In this document: one piece after another, positions 32,078-43,793 of the stretch
How positions within the stretch are numbered: position 1 is the stretch's first letter
Layout: each line of letters begins with the position of its first letter
DNA from: Amyloporia xantha
Lineage: Eukaryota > Basidiomycota > Agaricomycetes > Polyporales > Adustoporiaceae
Direction: 5' to 3'
NCBI GenBank assembly: GCA_036971615.1
Contig: JAYKKR010000039.1
Location: 186,001-250,000, forward strand
Length of the DNA: 64,000 bases
Notes under the pieces: model-generated
Databases searched by the model: none
Told to the model about the DNA's origin: nothing
Seen by the model: only the letters and a program-made list of their open reading frames with translations
Made by a program: the position numbers and the translations under genes

Positions 32078-34433
32078 ATGTACCACTCTCCGACTCCAAG
32101 TCCGGTCGGACACGCTTTCCCGCCGTCGATCGGTGCCCATGCTCGCGGCCTCCCAGAATCCCAGCATTTCGGCGGAGCCGTCTTTCCCAACACCGCCGCC
32201 GTCCACGCTCAGCCAGCCGCTGCGTCGTCGACGTCGACGTACGGCTATGGGCATGGGCAGGGCAATTGGGCGCCGTCTGAATTGAGGTCCGCTTACGGCA
32301 GCGAATTCGACTACGGCCAGGGCGCGCGACATGATGCAGTCCCATCGTCGTATGCACCGTCCACGGGCGACGTCGGCGTGGGGCCCCTCTCCCGGGCGGC
32401 CCCGTTCCCTCTTACGCATACGCACCAGGACGGAGTGCGGTTTGATCTGCAGGTGCGGCATCAATTCCTCTATCACCACCCGGCTTCGCGCATTCTAATG
32501 AAATCGATTGACAGTCTTCTCAGGGAGCCTACCGCAGCCATGATCATATGCTCCCCCCGACGGCTCCTTCCCGGGAACACGTAAACCCGCATGGCCTCTA
32601 TGGCGTAGCGAGCGATCACGTCAAGCAGGAGATCAAGCAGGAGGATCAGCCGATCCCCTGGCCTGCCGAGAGCGGGGGGGACCCACGGTACGACGTCGAG
32701 CACGATCGGCCCTTCGAGGACGCGCGCGATCAGTGCGGCGTCTCGGAGGATGTTATGTATGGTGCCCAGTACCATGCGGATGGCATTTACGTCAAGGCCG
32801 AATTGCCAGCGACCGAGTACTGTCCACTTGGCTATGCTGATGATGAGAAAGAAGACATGGATCCGATATCGCCTCAAGAAGGCTTCGGTCCCGACTCGGT
32901 GTACCACAACGCATACCCACATGCGTCGCCAGCCGAAGCGTGCTACGAGAAACACCCTCAATATGAATCTGACCTCCAGACGGTAAGTGCGCTTCTTATC
33001 GTCTTTGTGTCTCTGCGTGCCCATTACCCCGCCAGGTGCACGAATATTACGATGGTTATTCCTCAAGCTCTGCCTCCTACGCAGACTCTCCGGTGATCTA
33101 CGTGCAGGACGAGTATGAGTCTCCGCTTGCAAGCCCCTCTACGGACGACCCGTACTACTACCAGCGTCCTGCTTTCCAACATAATCGATCATACACACTC
33201 GAAGCGGCCATGATACCAGTACATCCTCCTCCGGCTCCCCTTCCAGCGGTCGTACCCTCTCCCTCTCCTACACCCGTGCCTGTTTCACCCCATCGCTCCC
33301 CGACGCCCGCGCCTGCGCCGACTAGGTCTAGGCCGGTGATGGACTCCCTTCCCCTGCCTGACGAAGCCTCCATGGCGGAACTCGAGCGCGGGCACCAGGC
33401 TTTCCTGCACGCAAAGGGGAAACCATCTGCGCATCCTCAGTTACACCTCCAGACGCAACCACCCTTGCAGCCACCCTCGCAGCCTCCACCAGTTCGCCGT
33501 CCGCGCGGGCGCCCTCGAAAGCATCCCCTCCCTACCCGATCATCGCCACCGCCGCCGGTCGACTATCCCTACCCGCAGTTCCCGCCCGCATCTGCCGAGG
33601 CGCAGGCCGCGTCGTCGTCGAACCGCCCAGACCAGGGACACCCGGAGCACGATCACAGGTACATGGACCACCTGCCCTCGCCCTCGCAGGTCCCGGTGCC
33701 GATGTCGCTCGACGAGGTGCCGATGCCGGACAGCGAGGACCGGCCGGGCCAGGCCATCTTCAAGCTGAACACGCCCAACGGCCCCAAGGACCCTGTGAAG
33801 AAGAAGCCCATCATGGCCTGTCTCTTCTGTCGAGAACGGAAGATCGCCTGCGGGCCGCCGGCCCCAGAGAGCCCCGAACGGCGCTGCAAGTAAGCTCAGT
33901 CCCCTCCCTTCCCGATGTGTCGTTGTCATTCATTATGCGTGCTATTTTTCGCGCGGACGCTGATCGATCCCTGTTCGTTCTGCGCTTGCAGCCAGTGCGC
34001 CCGGCGGGGGCTGATATGCGAATACCCGAAGGAGTCGCGGCGCGGGCAGCACAAGCGGGGCCCGCGCGCGGCGCGTGTCCAGGCGCTGGCGGACGCGGCG
34101 GCGATGTCCGAGTCGGCGGTGGCGGCGGCGTCGACGGAGGGTGGCTTGCCGATGACCGTCGATCCCATCGTGGATGCTCTCGCGGGAACGTCGTCTGTCT
34201 CGGGCTGCTCGGGCGGCATGGCGTCTTCTGTGTCAGGGCAGACGCCGGTGCCGAGACCGCGGCCGGGGAAGGAACGCGAGCGCTCGAGCACGAGCTCGCA
34301 GTGTGCGCGGGAGGTGGTGGTGGAGAAGAAGACGGCCCAGCGTGCGCATCAGCAGCGCAAGGCTCTGCCGCCGCATGTCGCGCTGAAGAGCCTGTTCAGT
34401 CTGGGTCCGTCGACTATCCGCTCTCCGGTCTGA
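32078..34433 (+). CDS. Zn(II)2Cys6 fungal transcription factor with AT-hook
   Basis: Exons 32078-32452, 32524-32982, 33036-33889 and 33992-34433 join to 709 aa. The Zn2Cys6 cluster spans Cys540-Cys572 (C-x2-C-x6-C-x11-C-x2-C-x6-C; ACLFCRERKIAC ... QCARRGLIC) and is split by intron 3 between the fourth and fifth cysteines. It is followed by the basic ESRRGQHKRG. An AT-hook (RRPRGRPRKHP) lies at about residues 431-442. The first about 500 residues are disordered, rich in Pro/Ser/Tyr and, near residues 60-100, in PSPTP-type repeats. The C-terminal about 130 residues are Ala/Ser-rich. The zinc cluster is C-terminal rather than N-terminal, and its sequence closely matches a factor conserved across Agaricomycetes. 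It is a nuclear sequence-specific regulator; its targets are unknown. The exon-4 donor region is GC-rich but the frame is continuous. Confidence 0.88.
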
Positions 34434-35964
34434 TGCGTGTGGTTCGCGGAGCATGCTTTCTACTCTGTTGTATGGGGCGAGGCAGGGAGCACGCCCCCTC
34501 AAGATTGATAGCTGTCTAGGTCATGTTGTTTTTGTCGTTAATGTTTTTCGCTGTCTTGCATTGCTTTCGAGTTGTTGTTGTCGCCGTTTTAGTTGTTGTT
34601 GTCGTCATTGCTGTCCGAGTCTGTTGCTGTCATTTCAGATCTTACTTTGTTTACTTACGGTAAGTATAAGGAGCATCCAGTCGCAAATTGCGTGCAATTC
34701 TTATGATGAATATACGTTTGGTTTTGGCTTGGAGAATGGTGTGTTAGCATGTTTGTCGGGACACGAAGTACACATCGACCTAACAAGTGGTCATGGAAAG
34801 CTTCTAACAACTGTATTTTACACAACAATGATCGTGAACTGTGGTCTATCCAAGATAACACCCGAAAGCAAGAACGATATCACGCTATCTTCAACATCCG
34901 TCGGACCCAGTAAGCCAGAAGGAATTCGGGAACACATTACCTCTGCAGACCCCTCGTTTTGCTACACTTGAAGGCCGTCTTGAGCTTGTCCTATCTCCAC
35001 CCAACTTGCCGCCGAATCGGGATGTACACGTACAGTATATACTGCCCAATTCGAGATTCAGAGGCGGATATCAGACTATCCGGCACCCATACTGGCTCTT
35101 TGCTCCCGCCATCACGTGCTACGTCACTTTGCGCGAACGGCTAGTTAGCTAAATGCGGGCTATGTTCTGCTGTAAACTGCGGTATTCTACTATCTGAAAC
35201 GATGTAGGCTTGCATTGTGACGTGACTGACCAATGGTACACATAACAGACAGCAGGAGATTCTGAGAACATCGTAGACGCTAGCCATCTTGAACAACGAT
35301 GGTAATTGAAGGTGAGCGACACCTATTTCATTATTCGCACAGGGCATTCGGCGTCATTGTGCAGCCATAGATGGCGCGTTCTATGTAGCGGTCAAGCAGA
35401 CGGCTTCGGAACTTGGAACGAGGGCCAATGATGCCGGAAGCACTAACAATTTGTCGGCACTACAGGAGAGCGATGTAGCCGCGTTTGACGCGAATTCTTT
35501 ATCAATGGTTCGTCCTGCTATACTTGACTGCTATCCAAGTATAGGTCCTTCAGACCTCTGGCAAAATCAGGCTAAACTTGCAAATTTTGGAACCCGCTGC
35601 CATTACGTCTGTGATGAACGATGTCCTGATCCGGCGAAGGAGTCTTCATGTCTTCAACGCAGACTATTACGAGTCGACCAAGCTGTTCTCACAATGGACA
35701 TTACAATCCATATGCCCTATAGATTGCGCTAGGATACTGCGGAATGATGATACGCTACCAGCAGTCGTGATGCGTCGGACAGATCAAACGACTCATGTAC
35801 CCGTGCCCCATTGTTCCTTCACTATTGTTCTAGTCTGATTGTGTACACCCTAACTTCTCACGCAAATAGTAGAACACGTCACTTCTCGATCATATATCCT
35901 TCGTACTCCTCGATTATCCCGTTTCCAGCGCATCATTGACGCTTATCCTCACAACTCTTCGCCT
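34434..35964. other. Gap without gene
   Basis: The likely 3' UTR of the transcription factor is pyrimidine/GTTG-rich at about 34,500-34,640. Short frames at 34,453-34,971 and 35,451-35,732 lack recognisable content. The 5' leader of the BTB gene is probably at 35,850-35,964. Confidence 0.4.
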
Positions 35965-37473
35965 ATGTCGCTCCCCAGGAACCTCTCCCCAAACGAAGAC
36001 CAGCATGTTCTTGACTCTACCCACGTCATCGGACCTGCGCGCAAGCGCCAACGAACTAAAGAGCTTCCCCGGGTTGCAACTGTCGATACACCTCAACTGC
36101 ATAGCCCCCGCCATACTGTGCTGTGCCTCGAAGACGAGGTAGACAAGAAGCCACGCACCGACCACTCTCAAGAGCATGCATGGGACAGAACACAAATCGA
36201 GAGCGCCGACTGCATTATCGAGGTGGACAAAACACTTTTCAGGGTACGTTTTTCGCTCTCAACATTAGCACGTGTGACGCCAATATCAAGTTTTCACCGT
36301 TCAGGTCCACCGAGTTATGTTAGCGCGCGATGCGTCCGTGTTTGAAGACATGCTCCGTCTCCCAACTGAAGGAGAATCTATTTCCGCGATACCAGAGGGC
36401 AGCAGTGATGAAAGTCCAATTTGTCTCCGTGGAGAGTCAAAAGAAAACTTTTGCATCTTGCTCTCTGTTCTTTATGCACTGTGAGTCACCCTCCCGATTG
36501 TCAAGCCAATGTACACGAGTCTAATATACCAATGTGCGTGTTTTAATAACACAGGCCATCCGAAATTGCGGCCTACAGCAGTGCTTCTGCGGATGTTTCT
36601 CAGTTGCTGACTATCGCCTCTCTCACAAACAAATACCATTTCCTGTCGACTTCAGCATGGGCAATCAACACAGTATATGATGTTGTCTCTGGTGCTCATG
36701 GTGTCCCCACTCATCCCTTGGCGGATCTCTCCTCGGCTTCCTCTGCCACACTCACCAGTATATTGGAGACAGCCATGACTTGCGGACACGAGAAGCTGAA
36801 AGATTTTGTCATAGACTGCTGGGCAACCAGGATCCTGAACCAGGGTTTGGGCCCACGGTCGGCGATGCGGGTCGCAGATCAGCACGAGCTTCGAGTGCTG
36901 AAGGGAGTGGCATACTACGTTCAGCTGATGCAGATGGATATTGAGCTATTCGCGGCACCAACCTTGTCGGCAGCGGGAATGTATGGGGACGGTGGACAAG
37001 CCAGCAGCATCGATGGTGCAGACTGTCCAAGGAGACGCACAGGAAGTCCAGCGCAAGACGGGTCAGAGAATGAAGAAAACGAGGCAGTTCCTCTTACCTC
37101 AGCTCAAATGGCGCGATTGCTATCGGGTTTCTACTCTCTGGTCTCGCTCTGGGATCGCTTACGCATCTCACCTCCTCAGTTCGTCAGGGCGGACAGTTGC
37201 ACCCATCATGGGCGAGTCTGTCTAGTATCTTTTGCCACTGCTTGGTGCGAATCAAGCAGGACCGAGAAGACATTGAAATTTGGCTGTGCTGACGTTGTGG
37301 GTCGATTAAGGTGCATGGAGGAGCAGCTCCGAGCGAGCTCGGTACTGGCCTGTGCGCTGAATCCTGCTTGCCAGAGAGCGGCGTTGATAGCAGTGAGGTC
37401 GCTGATTAGAGAGGTACAGGAAAGCTTGCCGGAGCAATTTATCGATCTGACACTAGAACGTCACGGTAGATAG
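35965..37473 (+). CDS. BTB/POZ-domain protein
   Basis: Exons 35965-36243, 36305-36480 and 36555-37473 join in frame to 457 aa. After a disordered, basic N-terminus (RKRQRTKE at about residues 26-33), the BTB fold begins near residue 80: ADCIIEVDKTLFRVHRVMLARDASVFEDML, then a short insertion and ENFCILLSVLYALP. This is the usual D..I.V....F.VH...L.. core. The C-terminal two-thirds are helical, as in a large group of Agaricomycete BTB proteins. BTB domains mediate dimerisation and can act as cullin-3 adaptors. No kelch or zinc-finger partner is present here, so the function is open. The three short introns have good donors (GTACGT, GTGAGT). Confidence 0.82.
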
Positions 37474-40400
37474 TTCTGATAATGGTCTTTCAATGTAATG
37501 GCAATTTCACTCACAATACCAACCCCGACCTTCACGGAAGATTCTTCACTTTTTTGATCTGGTTTCGTAGCTGGACAGCAATGCATTTCTTTTCGATGCA
37601 TTACAGCGATCAGCATCTGCCCGGTCCTGTTCCCCATACTAGTTCAGGAAGACAAAACAAGCATACGTTGGACGCACTGAATGCATATCCCGAGGTTACT
37701 CTGTTTGACAGCGCCATCAAGGCCGATATTGAGTTTGAACAACGTACCCAAAGTTCAGTATTCATCAGGACAAGGTCAGCTAACTATCAACCTTCTCCGG
37801 GAACAGTCTGACCACGGCCTCCACCTTCCTTTCTTCGTTTCTCATCTCTTTCTCGGGAAGGGGCAACCCTGCATAGCTTACAGCCCGCATTAGCGAGTGG
37901 CAATTCTCACGTCAGAGTTAGCTTACCATGAAACACTCCGCGATGTAGTAGGCAGCGCCGCAAACGCCTAACGACTAGCGAATCGACCATGGTGGTGAGC
38001 CAATTCACCAATTCGTACAAGTACATGCTGGGCGCGTCCGAGGCATCCAGTTATGTTCAGACAGATCATCAAGCTTCAAGGAGATAGATGCGGTCACACG
38101 CGACAAGCAACGAGTGAGTGTCTAAGTAAATGACGATGATGCCGTGAGGTGAACCATCCTTCGCCGCGAAGACCAACAACGTGTCAATCGATTAAGACGG
38201 CACTCGCAGGTATTTGTGAGCGAACACTCGAGTTCGGAGCATGCGCTGTGGAAATGTTCGAGGCATCTCGTACTGTTTACGCTTATCGTGTCGAGTGATT
38301 ACATCTTGACAACAGAAATAATATCTTTGTAAACACAACAGTGAGTGCTCGCCTTTGTTGAGCCAAATGGTACCCAACACACCGTCTCGTTCCCATCATG
38401 CCTCCTACAGTACGAAGGTTCGTCTTCATGATCGCCACGAAACAGCGACGCTCTAACAGCGTTTATTGATGAATGCCAAGGGGTAGGCTTACCGGAATTA
38501 ACTACAAGGCAAACGCACCGGCAGGTTCGACCGCAAATCAAGCGTCAACACCGTTCATTCGCTTTTCTCGATCGTAATCTCGAACTGCGAACGCGTTCAT
38601 CCTGTGCGTTCTACTTTGAAACGTACGTGCTTTCGATTTGCCACACGAAATCGTAGCTTGCCTGAAAAAGTCTCTGAGCGCAGATTCTCTTTGGGTTCGC
38701 CTTCCACGCCAACGAGTGAGAAGGGCGACATTTTCGACGAATACACGGATGTTGCGTACCTGCACGGCATCATCCAGAATATCTTCACTTTTTATAACGC
38801 TTTAGAGCCGCTTGCAAGAGCCGACACTTCGTCTTACTCTCTCTCTCTATCTTCTTGCTCTCGGCGTCCACGCTTGACCACTTGTCACCATCGGCTTGGA
38901 AGAGATATACGCGCAGCAGGCGACCGCACCCATTGCGCGCCCATTGCGCGCCATCTAGCTTGGGCACGCGATCATTATCAGGAGAACGCCTAGCGCGTTG
39001 GTCATTCGATCCGCCCACCTAACCGGAACTGGGACGGTCTGAGCTTGCTCGGTACATTGATTGCGACCTAGGGAGGCATGCACCCGCAATGGCAGCACCA
39101 GGTTGCGTCGATATGGTGATCAGTTCAAGACGGCGGGGGATATGATGATTGATTCTCTCTGTAATCGTCGTCTTGCAACAACATGAGTTCAAAATTCAGC
39201 GATAATTTCCACAAACGCTCACACCAGTATCAGGCTTAACTATGCCTGTCTCTATACCCTTTCCGGACAGACATGCTGGTAATCCTGGAAACGATATCCA
39301 ATGAGGTTCAGTTCAACAACCACTCGTCTCAGAAAGCGCACGAGATGAACCTACGTCCGAGTATCTTGTACCTCCCGTAGCACCCAGAATACATTCTCCC
39401 CGGCTGAGAGCACATTGAACGTCAAATGTGGCGGAAATGAATTGCATGACGCCGACAACTTGTTAAATGGCAAGTAAGGAGGGGACGTTCAAACAAGTGC
39501 TGTATCAAGGAGCTTCCTGAGGGCTGTCAAGCCCTACAGTTCACCATCCAATAAACAGCGCAAGATGAGTTCCGATACTCCAACTTCAAGTCGCAGTTCA
39601 AGTCGCAGTCTTCAACGTTCAACGTCAATTCCACGAGAGCCACGGGCGCTCAGTCCCGTGACTTATCGAGCGTCACAACTTGTGAATACTGTCTGTCATG
39701 AGTGTCATCTTGTCATCATTCTTCCAGCGGATGTCTGTACGTGGGTGGTTTCTGCATCCGTGGTGCTTTTTGGAATGTCTGGCAATCGTGGTTCCTTTGC
39801 ATGTCATCAAAATTATTTAGATTTGGGCAGAACATGAGTGCCGTCTCAACGCAGGTACGTATGAACTTTCTTCAGCATAAAATATAAAATAGGTGTGTTC
39901 TCGATTCGCGCGTGCGAGATTTGTCAGCTCACTCGAACCTCAGGGTCCATAGCAGAGGAGAATGTGATTTCCAGCCTGTGCATTACATTTTAATTAGTCA
40001 CGGCATCCCCAGTACTTATACGGATGACAGGATGGTGTTTATCGGCGTAAACGCCCGATCACACACCTGGTATGATGATGTAGAACAGCCTAGTGGGAGA
40101 GTCCTGTATTGTGGTTCATAAACCCGGTCTGTATTGAACTTTCAGTCGATGTCAAGGACACTTCAAGGGCTATACTGACATTTCTTCCGGTCGCGGCCGA
40201 CTTGACGTAGGTGGTATCGTTGAGTTGACAGAAAGCCCGCCGTCGACTGGCATACGTCGGCCTTCCAAGGAGTCCGTTATATCCCAACGTCGGATGTGGA
40301 TGTAAGTCTCAAGAAAAGCGCGGCTGCTTGCAGGAAAACTTGGACTAAAAATACAACTTTGAAGCGCCTCGTGACTATTGATTCATTCAAGATTAGACCA

Positions 40401-41151
40401 CGCCGGTGTAGAGTGTTCTTCGCTGTTCTTGGGTCCTCAGGCTTAATTTCCGTCTTCTGGTCACTTGTTTTCTTCGTTGCAGTTATATTTCTCCTATTGG
40501 AGCTACCGAACCCTCGCCCGATGGATTTATCCCCGAAGACCTGTGGGTCGAGCCTGATACCTCTGGCGTCCAAGGCAATTGGCTGGATGTGCCAATCCAA
40601 GTTCCTCTAGTTGACAGTACAAACTTCGTAATAAGATGCCGTGGTTTCCGCGCATGTTAAGAGGTTCATGTTTTGGCATTCCGACAAGAGCTGGGGTATC
40701 GCAGTATCACTCCAAAATTGGACCACGTAACATCGATACCCCATCTCAATGATTCCTGGTGAGTCGTAGTCGACACGCTCATCGTTGATGATCTCACGGC
40801 GAACACTATGAGCTACTGGGCCAGGATTCAGCTTCAACATTGGACTGCTAGCACAAGCTGACTGTATGTCCTCATTTATTTGGAATGGTAAGAATTTAAC
40901 TGAAGGCACCAATGTGCCAGATTAGCCATTGTGTCATCTTCTTTGAGGGGTGTTGTATCCTAATTATGTAGAAATTCTTGAATAACTTGTACAGAACATG
41001 TCCCAGTGCTCCTCTGTATCGCTATCACATCTGACAGATTGTATTATCAATTTGCAGCATCAATTGCATTTTGAAAATCTCCACATAAATAGGAGGGCTG
41101 TTCCCACTATGTATTCTCTAGCATCCAATTTAGTTTTGAGACTGACATATA
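37474..41151. other. Long gene-poor gap
   Basis: I see no gene I can support in 3.7 kb. Plus-strand frames at 38,604-38,993 (129 aa) and 39,565-39,837 (Ser-rich start, then a hydrophobic stretch) are the longest; neither shows a family resemblance. AT content rises towards the JmjC gene. Degenerate ORFs around 39.9-40.6 kb may be gene relics. Confidence 0.4.
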
Positions 41152-43115
41152 TCACTCTTGCATTGTGTCAGCATGTTGTAACCAATTCTGCATTGGATTT
41201 TGAATTCTCAGTACTTTTGGAGTAATCTTGCAAAGGTAGTAACTTACAATTGGAGGTATGAGTGAGCAGGCATTAGCCAAGTGCTCTTGAAACTCCTCAT
41301 CAGATGGTGTCCTCTTTTCATTGCACCATTTTGATTGTTGACCTTTGGTAATGGCAATAAGTGATGGATGAGTGTGACGCCTATATAGCATACAGATAAG
41401 GAGGTATTGGTGACAAATGGTGACAAACAGAATTGGATTACTTACAAATGGTCAACAAGACCACATCTTTCAAATGGCCCATCTGAACAAAACTTGCAAT
41501 AAAACTTGGATCCACTTTTGGTGCATCGTTTCCTGTTTCGCTTTCGCTGTTTTGGAGCTGAAACCACTGGGACAGATAGATTTTTGAGGTGGCTTGAGAG
41601 TGTAATCCAGGCATACCAAAGAGTGGTATAAAATTGCAACACATCATCTCCCCAGCCTGTTGCAAGATACTGTTCTCGAAACTCCTTGATCAATGACTGA
41701 GTTCTCAGAAGATTTTCTGGTGAGATGAAGTCACATGCAAGCTTGATTGCATCTGTGAGGTTGCTAACCTGTTCAAATAAAATCCAGCATAGCCAATAGG
41801 AATCAAAAGAAATGGCTTGTACCTGGTGAGGACACCCTGCTGGTATAAAAACTGCATCTCCAGGATGTTGGATGATAGTGTATGGTTGGACACCATACTC
41901 TTGTTGTAGCTTCTGTAACATCACATCGGTTACATACACACTTTGGGAGTGTATTGGATCACTGGGGCCAGTAAGCTTGCACTCATTACGGAGAAACTCG
42001 CGTAATTTTGAATTGGACTTGTGATCAAAAATGGTCCATAGTGCACCCCCTTCCTTGCCATCAGGAGTATGAGCTGCCCACAGCATAATGTTGACTGCAC
42101 ATGTGATGTCAAGATGTAATTTGGTTGATCCAACATGTGAGCCTTGGTGTATTGAGGAGTGTGCATTATACATTTTAGGACCTGTCATAAATATGAAGAA
42201 TTGTATGATTGGATAAAGAAAAAACTTGCCAATATCTGGTGTGATTGCATTTGTAGGATAGTAGGCAGCAAAATTACGCACACCATCCCGTCTAGTCAGA
42301 CTTGGGATTGGGGCACCATTCATAAATGCCATGTAGAGCTCATTAAACTCAGTGCAAAGATCAGCCTGAGGAGGCCAGTCCTACAAAAGACCTGTGTCAG
42401 CATGTCTGTTACTGAAATCTTGGTCCATTATAACAAACCTTGAGTTTAAACATCTCAGAATGCTCAGAGGCAGCACCAAAGGCTTCAAAGAACTCCTTGA
42501 CTGTGATCTTCCTGTGTACAATATCTGACATACACTCTTGGAGGTCAACTTTGTGAGAGCCAAATCTTTCAATAAAATATGTAGGATTGAATGCAGAGAA
42601 CCGTGATGATAGACCAGTGACTACCACGGGGATGCCAGTCGACCAGTGTCTCTGAAAGCTCGGAAGGGTCAGATGTTTTATGGACAGTGTTTGGACTGTC
42701 TTCAGTGTGGCTGGGCCCAAAGCTGTGGTCATTTCAGGAAGAGTCCCAGAAGTCGAAGACACTGCAGTTGCATCAGAGGTAGAACTTAGTGGCAAGGGTG
42801 TGATCCGAGGACCATGATCACGTAGTATCTTCTTCATCTCAGCGATGACTTCGGTTAATTGTACCTTGTTAAAGCGTGTGACAGGACGCAGGCTTGACTG
42901 AAGATGAACGGGGCTCTGTGAAGAGCACCTAGCTCCTTTTACTGACCCTGAATCAAACTGACAGAATGACAAGATGAGCAGCAAGGCGAACAATAGCAAC
43001 TTACTGTGCCCAGATCGGAAAAACAGATACCACACAGCTCCTTCCCACAAGTGACACAGAGATAGGAACACCAAAAGAGCTCTCTTCTGCAGATATCTTG
43101 AATTGAGTCAGTCAT
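41152..43115 (-). CDS. JmjC-domain protein, KDM3-like (putative histone demethylase)
   Basis: Exons run 43005-43115, 42439-42957, 42230-42380 (after which intron 42182-42229 uses a GC donor), 41823-42181, 41446-41768, and on to about 41,248 or 41,152. The C-terminal end is uncertain. The N-terminus has a Cys cluster (C..ELFWCSYLCVTCGKELCGIC) like that of KDM3 proteins. The JmjC core has H283 and D285 (TKLHLDITCAVNIMLW) and the distal H379 (AVFIPAGCPHQVSNL), followed by the KDM3-type segment ACDFISPENL. The Fe(II)-binding triad is complete. The C-terminus has a C2H2-like segment (YCKFCSDG..CGLVDHLRHTH). Two introns are multiples of three, so their retention would leave open frames. The likely role is histone lysine (H3K9-type) demethylation, by family analogy. 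The locus is visibly AT-richer than its neighbours. Confidence 0.82.
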
Positions 43116-43388
43116 CTACTTTCCAGGCACAGAGACTGGGCATACCGCAAATTTCGCGCTCCCTCATCAAACGTTGGCGGAATATTAAATAGGGATCTTC
43201 GAGCTTCAACAACTCCTGCGATAGCAGCGGAAGCATAATATTCGCACATATTAGCTATAGATATATGACACGCCTTGAGCATAGTAGCAGAAGCGAGTGC
43301 CAGATCGGAGAGCGCACCATTTGCTGTAACAGGATCTCTCGTGTGATTTGCTCATTAAAGGTCACACGTAAAGTCGGTTCTTCTGCTT
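43116..43388. promoter_or_regulatory. Spacer upstream of the JmjC gene
   Basis: Intergenic region carrying the JmjC promoter on the minus strand. A small plus-strand frame begins at 43389, so the spacer may be shared. Confidence 0.3.
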
Positions 43389-43793
43389 TTGAGCACACAA
43401 AACAAAACTCCTCCTGATCGCCACCAGTATCCGATTGCACGACAGCCCGAAATCCTGTTACACGATGAGTTCGCCTTTCCTGTGATCGTTTCATTGGCGC
43501 CACTAACCAGTAAAAACGCATTTCGACCTATTACCGTCGGTACAATTGTAACATCGGGACAGATTCTTGAACGGGGGAGCCAAATTACGGGCGACACAAG
43601 CCGCATTTTGGATGAGTATGTTCGCCATCTGAGGCAGGATCTACGGTCAACCAGACAAAATGGTTTCGAACGCGTTCACTTAACATCGCACGTGCCCCGA
43701 TATCTGCCAAATGGGGTAATGAAATCCGAGCCACAGACTTTACAGCATCTGTCCGCAAACACTCGCTGTCTGTCTCTTTCCACGCATAGCTGA
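43389..43793 (+). CDS. Small open frame, 134 aa, unknown
   Basis: A single uninterrupted frame (MSTQNKTPPDRHQ ... EFAFPVIVSLAPLTSKNAF ... LDEYVRHLRQDL). It has a balanced composition and reads more like protein than the opposite-strand frames, but no family is recognised. It is divergent from the JmjC gene. Confidence 0.3.
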   Translation: MSTQNKTPPDRHQYPIARQPEILLHDEFAFPVIVSLAPLTSKNAFRPITVGTIVTSGQILERGSQITGDTSRILDEYVRHLRQDLRSTRQNGFERVHLTSHVPRYLPNGVMKSEPQTLQHLSANTRCLSLSTHS

